From: Vitis vinifera
Lineage: Eukaryota > Streptophyta > Magnoliopsida > Vitales > Vitaceae
Direction of reading: 5' to 3'
DNA: 64,000 bases
Assembly (NCBI RefSeq): GCF_030704535.1
Contig: NC_081820.1
Span: 26,703,001 to 26,767,000 of the forward strand
Positions 60,895 through 64,000 of this stretch are shown piece after piece. The position numbers and the translations under genes were made by a program. Numbering within the stretch: the first letter of the stretch is position 1; each line of letters starts with the position of its first letter. The notes beneath the pieces were generated by a model. That model searched no databases. It worked only from the letters and a program-made list of their open reading frames with translations, and was not told the origin of the DNA.

Positions 60895-61773
60895 ATGTCT
60901 CCACCGTCCCCGCCTCCCCCTCCGCCGAAGCCACCGCAGCAGGCGCCGATCAGCAACTGCCACAGCAACCTCTGTAAGCACCTGCCCAAACCCACATCGC
61001 TGCCTGATCTGTTCTTCACTGCTCTCTCCCTCCTCTTCCTCTTCCCTTCCTCCCCTAAACCCCAGACCCTCTTTTCGAAGATCTCCTCCCTCTCTTTCCC
61101 TCAAAACCCTCGTCGCTTTCTCAAAACCCCCACCATGATCTCACCCTCGAATCCTAAACCCATCACCCAGTTCTCATCCCCGCAGTCTCTCACCGATTGG
61201 CTCAAGCATCGTCTCCCCTCCGACTCCTTCGCTTCTTGGGGGGTCAAGCCCGGCACCAAGAATGTCCACAATCTCTGGCTTGAGCTCTCCGAGGGCGAAA
61301 CCTCGCTCGCCGATTCCATTCCTCCTATCCGTACAGTACGTGTCGTCACGGTTCGGATTATCAGCGAAGACAACCGAATTCTCCTCGAGTCGCACCAGGA
61401 ATTGTCAGACGGCACAATTCGGGAACGATGCCGGCCCTTGTCGGAGAAAATGAAGCCCGGCGAGACCCTTGAATGCGCTGTTCATCGGGCGGTTAAGGAA
61501 GAGCTAGGATCGATAATTCAGGGCAATGGGAATGTGAGGATTGTGCCGGGGTCGTATGAGCAGAAGGTGGAGGAGAGGGTTTCGGCTTCCTACCCGGGTT
61601 TGCCGGCCTGTTATGTGTTGCATTCTGTGAATGCGTGGGTCGATGGATTACCTGACGGAGAATTTTGTACGGAAGAGGAAGAATATAGGGATTGGAATGG
61701 GATGGGCATTGCAGAGATGGCCGTTTCTGTGAAAAGGCATTACTGGAAATGGGTTGATTTTGATTCAGTGTGA
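60895..61773 (+). CDS. Nudix-like domain protein
   Basis: Intronless, 292 residues. The N-terminal 90 are proline- and serine-rich with a hydrophobic patch (LFFTALSLLFLF), possibly an organelle-targeting or membrane segment. From about residue 140 follows a Nudix-type fold: VRVVTVRIISEDNRILLES, then the box region KPGETLECAVHRAVKEELG. In the usual box (Gx5Ex7REUxEExGU) the REUxEE part reads RAVKEE, so the first Glu is Ala while the metal-binding EE pair is kept. The C-terminus ends HYWKWVDFDSV. A second ATG at codon 81 (MISPSNPKP) starts at a place that would drop the targeting-like part. The substrate cannot be told. The next gene, if any, lies outside the window. Confidence 0.7.
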   Translation: MSPPSPPPPPPKPPQQAPISNCHSNLCKHLPKPTSLPDLFFTALSLLFLFPSSPKPQTLFSKISSLSFPQNPRRFLKTPTMISPSNPKPITQFSSPQSLTDWLKHRLPSDSFASWGVKPGTKNVHNLWLELSEGETSLADSIPPIRTVRVVTVRIISEDNRILLESHQELSDGTIRERCRPLSEKMKPGETLECAVHRAVKEELGSIIQGNGNVRIVPGSYEQKVEERVSASYPGLPACYVLHSVNAWVDGLPDGEFCTEEEEYRDWNGMGIAEMAVSVKRHYWKWVDFDSV

Positions 61774-62155
61774 TGTTTGATGATCTGGGTGGTGACTGGT
61801 GAGTCACTACTTCTCTCTGACATTTTACAGGGTTTATCACTTCTTTTTTTCTTTGTCTAAGATAATTTTGTCCGTTGATGCAGATCACCGTAATAACCGA
61901 AACTTTTCTGATGTTTATGAATGAGTTTGTAATATGATTACAATTAGTAAAATGGCATTTGAGATGGGAATGATTGAATTGCTTCATTCAATTTGAAGGG
62001 TCATTGCTTTAATCACTGAATTGCATCTGTGTGTTTATTTCAAGTTTGATCGCAGGAGGAATGGGAAATGTAATGGTATAGTGACTTAACTATGATCCAT
62101 AAGCAACTCTTTTCTTTTTTTTCGTTTTTCAATTTTTCAAGAGAATCCCATGTAG

Positions 62156-62244
62156 GTTTTTTTTTTTTTTTTTTTATATATATCAGTAAATGAGATTTAT
62201 ATCAAAAAGCGCCAAAAAGGGTGCACCAAAGTACCCACAACGAG
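62156..62244 (-). mobile_element. 5'-truncated LINE insertion, 15-bp target duplication
   Basis: 89 bp that begin with a T19 run (a poly-A tail on the minus strand) and 'agcgccaaaaagggtgcacc', the 3' end of an L1-type LINE reversed. It is flanked by perfect GAGAATCCCATGTAG copies at 62141-62155 and 62245-62259. Confidence 0.88.
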
Positions 62245-62599
62245 GAGAATCCCATGTAGCTGGAATCATGTGTTTGAATTTTTGAGGCAGATAGGTCACT
62301 TGGATGGTTGGATTGTGTTTGCATTGATCATTAGACAAATGGGTTATCATTTCACTGGCATCTTATCACTACACAGTTGTAGAAATGAGGATGGATGAAG
62401 ACTATGGTTGTGGAAAAGATGGGGAAGGCTTACCATAATTTGAAGTACCTTGCTTGATTTGTCTATTTATTTCATGTCCCTGAATAAATGCCCAACTGAG
62501 GCTTGAGAAAATTTAGAGACTTACTATGGGGAAGAGGAGCTTTAGAAAAAAAGATGCAAATTTAGAGACTTACTTTGGGGAGGAGGGGCTTTAGAAAAA

Positions 62600-63687
62600 A
62601 AGATGCATTTAATGAAATAACCGATTGTTTGTTGGAAGAAGAGAAAACGAGGCCTAGGAATTAGAGGCCTCCCTTTGCTTAATAGGGCTCTCATGTGTCA
62701 ATGGTGTTGGAGATATGCTTTAAAATGAGAAGCCTTATGGAAAAACGTCATTCAGGAAAAGTATGGAGAGGATGAGGGGCTTGGTGTTCTTGCAAAGTGA
62801 GGGAAGGGTATGGGGTTGGGGTTTGGAAAAACATCAGGAATACATAGGACTTGGCTGACAGTAGCGTATCCTTTGAGAAGTTGATCATGGAATAAGGGTG
62901 AAGCTTTGGAAGGATAGGACCCTTATGTTTGGCTTTCCCTCCCTTGTATGCCTTAGCATCATCTAAAGAGGCTTGGTGGCAGATGTTTAGGATGATTTGG
63001 GAGAGGGGGGCCACTGGAATCCTTGTTTAACTGGACACTTCAATGATTAGGAGCTAGATAATGTAAAATCTCTTTTCTCAAGGCTTCAAGAAAGGTCCTT
63101 GAAGAGGGAAGAGAGTGATAAGAGTGTATGAATGGATTCTAGGAATGGGTTTTCTCTATCAAATCTATATATTCCATTACAGACCTAATGCATGTAATTC
63201 CTTTAATTGTGGTCATTATTTGGAATTCATGGATCTCATCAAAAGCAAGTTTTTTTGGCTTAGGAAGCTAGCAAAGGCACAGTGTTGTCCATGGATCAGC
63301 TTTAGAGGAGAAGGCGGTCAATGGTGAATAGATTTGTTCTTTGCAAAAGTGAACTAGAATCAATAGATCGCATTCTCCTTCACTGCATCTAAGTAAGGAC
63401 ACTATGACAACTTTTGTTTTCTTTGTTCAACATTATATAGGTCCTTCCTTCTATGATCCGAAAGATTATTTTAAGTTGGCATGACTACTTTGCGGAAAGA
63501 AAACATACGAAGGTTTGGAGAGCCAGTCCATAAACGCATTTTTTGGACAATTTGGAAGGAAAAAAGTCAGAGTATTTGAATTTTTTTTTACTTTTGTGGC
63601 ACCTTTGTACAGTCCTTGTGTACTTTAGTGTGACTTCTTTTGAAAATGTTATTAATAATAGTCTCTTGCCTTTTAAAAAAAAAAAAA
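62600..63687 (+). mobile_element. LINE (L1-type) 3' portion, decayed
   Basis: Pieces read as the C-terminal RT tail of plant LINEs: WKNVIQEKYGED near 62720, RWSMVNRFVLCKSELESIDRILLHC at about 63315-63390, and TIWKE near 63550. It ends in A13 at about 63675-63687, after the usual 'ttgtacagtccttgtgtactttagt' tail. Many stops. Confidence 0.75.
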
Positions 63688-63699
63688 AGAAAAAAGATT

Positions 63700-63940
63700 A
63701 TTCAAAAAGCAAGGAGTAGCCAATTCTTTCCTTAGCAAACTTGTGCCATGGGTTAGCTTGTTCATAGAAGTATCAATGTCTTTAATTCATCTTGTAGATT
63801 GGGTGGAATCTAGTTGAGGGGAGGGAGTAACTATTTTTTGTGTGTTTTCTCTCTTTTTGGCAACAACTTTTAGTACCTATCATATACATTATATATATAT
63901 ATACTATTTTCGTGCTTATTTATCAAAAAAAAAAAAAAAG
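63700..63940 (+). mobile_element. Probable second LINE 3' end
   Basis: 'gtgcttatttatcaaaaa' with an A14 run at 63925 and a preceding TA-rich tail is a typical LINE end. The short body is not recognisable. Confidence 0.45.
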
Positions 63941-64000
63941 GGGGAAAAGGAAATGGGGATAGCAGAATTGGTTGATTGGTTAAGGTCCCTGGGATTTTGC

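Noticed and set aside
60835-61415. Several antisense and off-frame open frames
   Set aside because: Shadows of the Nudix-like coding sequence with its high G+C content.

Overview
The window looks like nuclear DNA of a flowering plant, most likely a grapevine (Vitis). It is strongly AT-rich. Genes are split by GT-AG introns, and transposable-element remains are everywhere. The species call rests on gene content and order: a caffeic acid O-methyltransferase pair, a DMR6-type oxygenase and a TTG1-type WD40 gene. I recall this order from grape chromosome 16 but could not check it.

Layout. 4.5-7.2 kb: four-exon COMT gene (copy A, + strand), all catalytic residues present. 7.4-14.2 kb: a mosaic of duplicated DNA, hAT and Tourist-like elements and tandem repeats. 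14.3-16.9 kb: second COMT gene (copy B, +), open reading frame intact but active site altered. 17.7-20.1 kb: two further hAT-like elements, one carrying a piece of a GDSL esterase gene. 21.7-25.2 kb: DMR6-like 2-oxoglutarate oxygenase (- strand, four exons). 25.2-30.8 kb: its upstream region and repeats. 30.8-36.6 kb: a decayed Ty3/gypsy retrotransposon. 37.4-38.6 kb: nested hAT elements. 39.8-40.9 kb: intronless TTG1/WDR1 gene (+). 42.4-43.1 kb: LINE remnant. 44.9-57.9 kb: four copies of a RING-H2 ligase gene, only one intact. 60.8-61.8 kb: Nudix-like gene (+). 62.1-63.9 kb: LINE remnants.

How the genes relate. COMT-A belongs to lignin and phenylpropanoid biosynthesis, TTG1 is the WD40 scaffold of the MYB-bHLH-WD40 complex that controls flavonoid and anthocyanin genes, and DMR6-type enzymes are known as salicylate-inactivating susceptibility factors. 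They are neighbours, not an operon.

Most interesting: (1) COMT-B keeps the S-adenosylmethionine site but has lost two of three catalytic residues and several substrate-pocket residues. (2) COMT-B lies downstream of an inverted copy of the DMR6-like gene's upstream region, so it may have gained defence-type expression. (3) The second DMR6 intron shares about 1.8 kb with the 3' flank of COMT-A. (4) Three of four RING-H2 copies are broken in different ways; one holds a hAT element with a perfect 8-bp target duplication and a Mutator-like foldback with a perfect 9-bp duplication.
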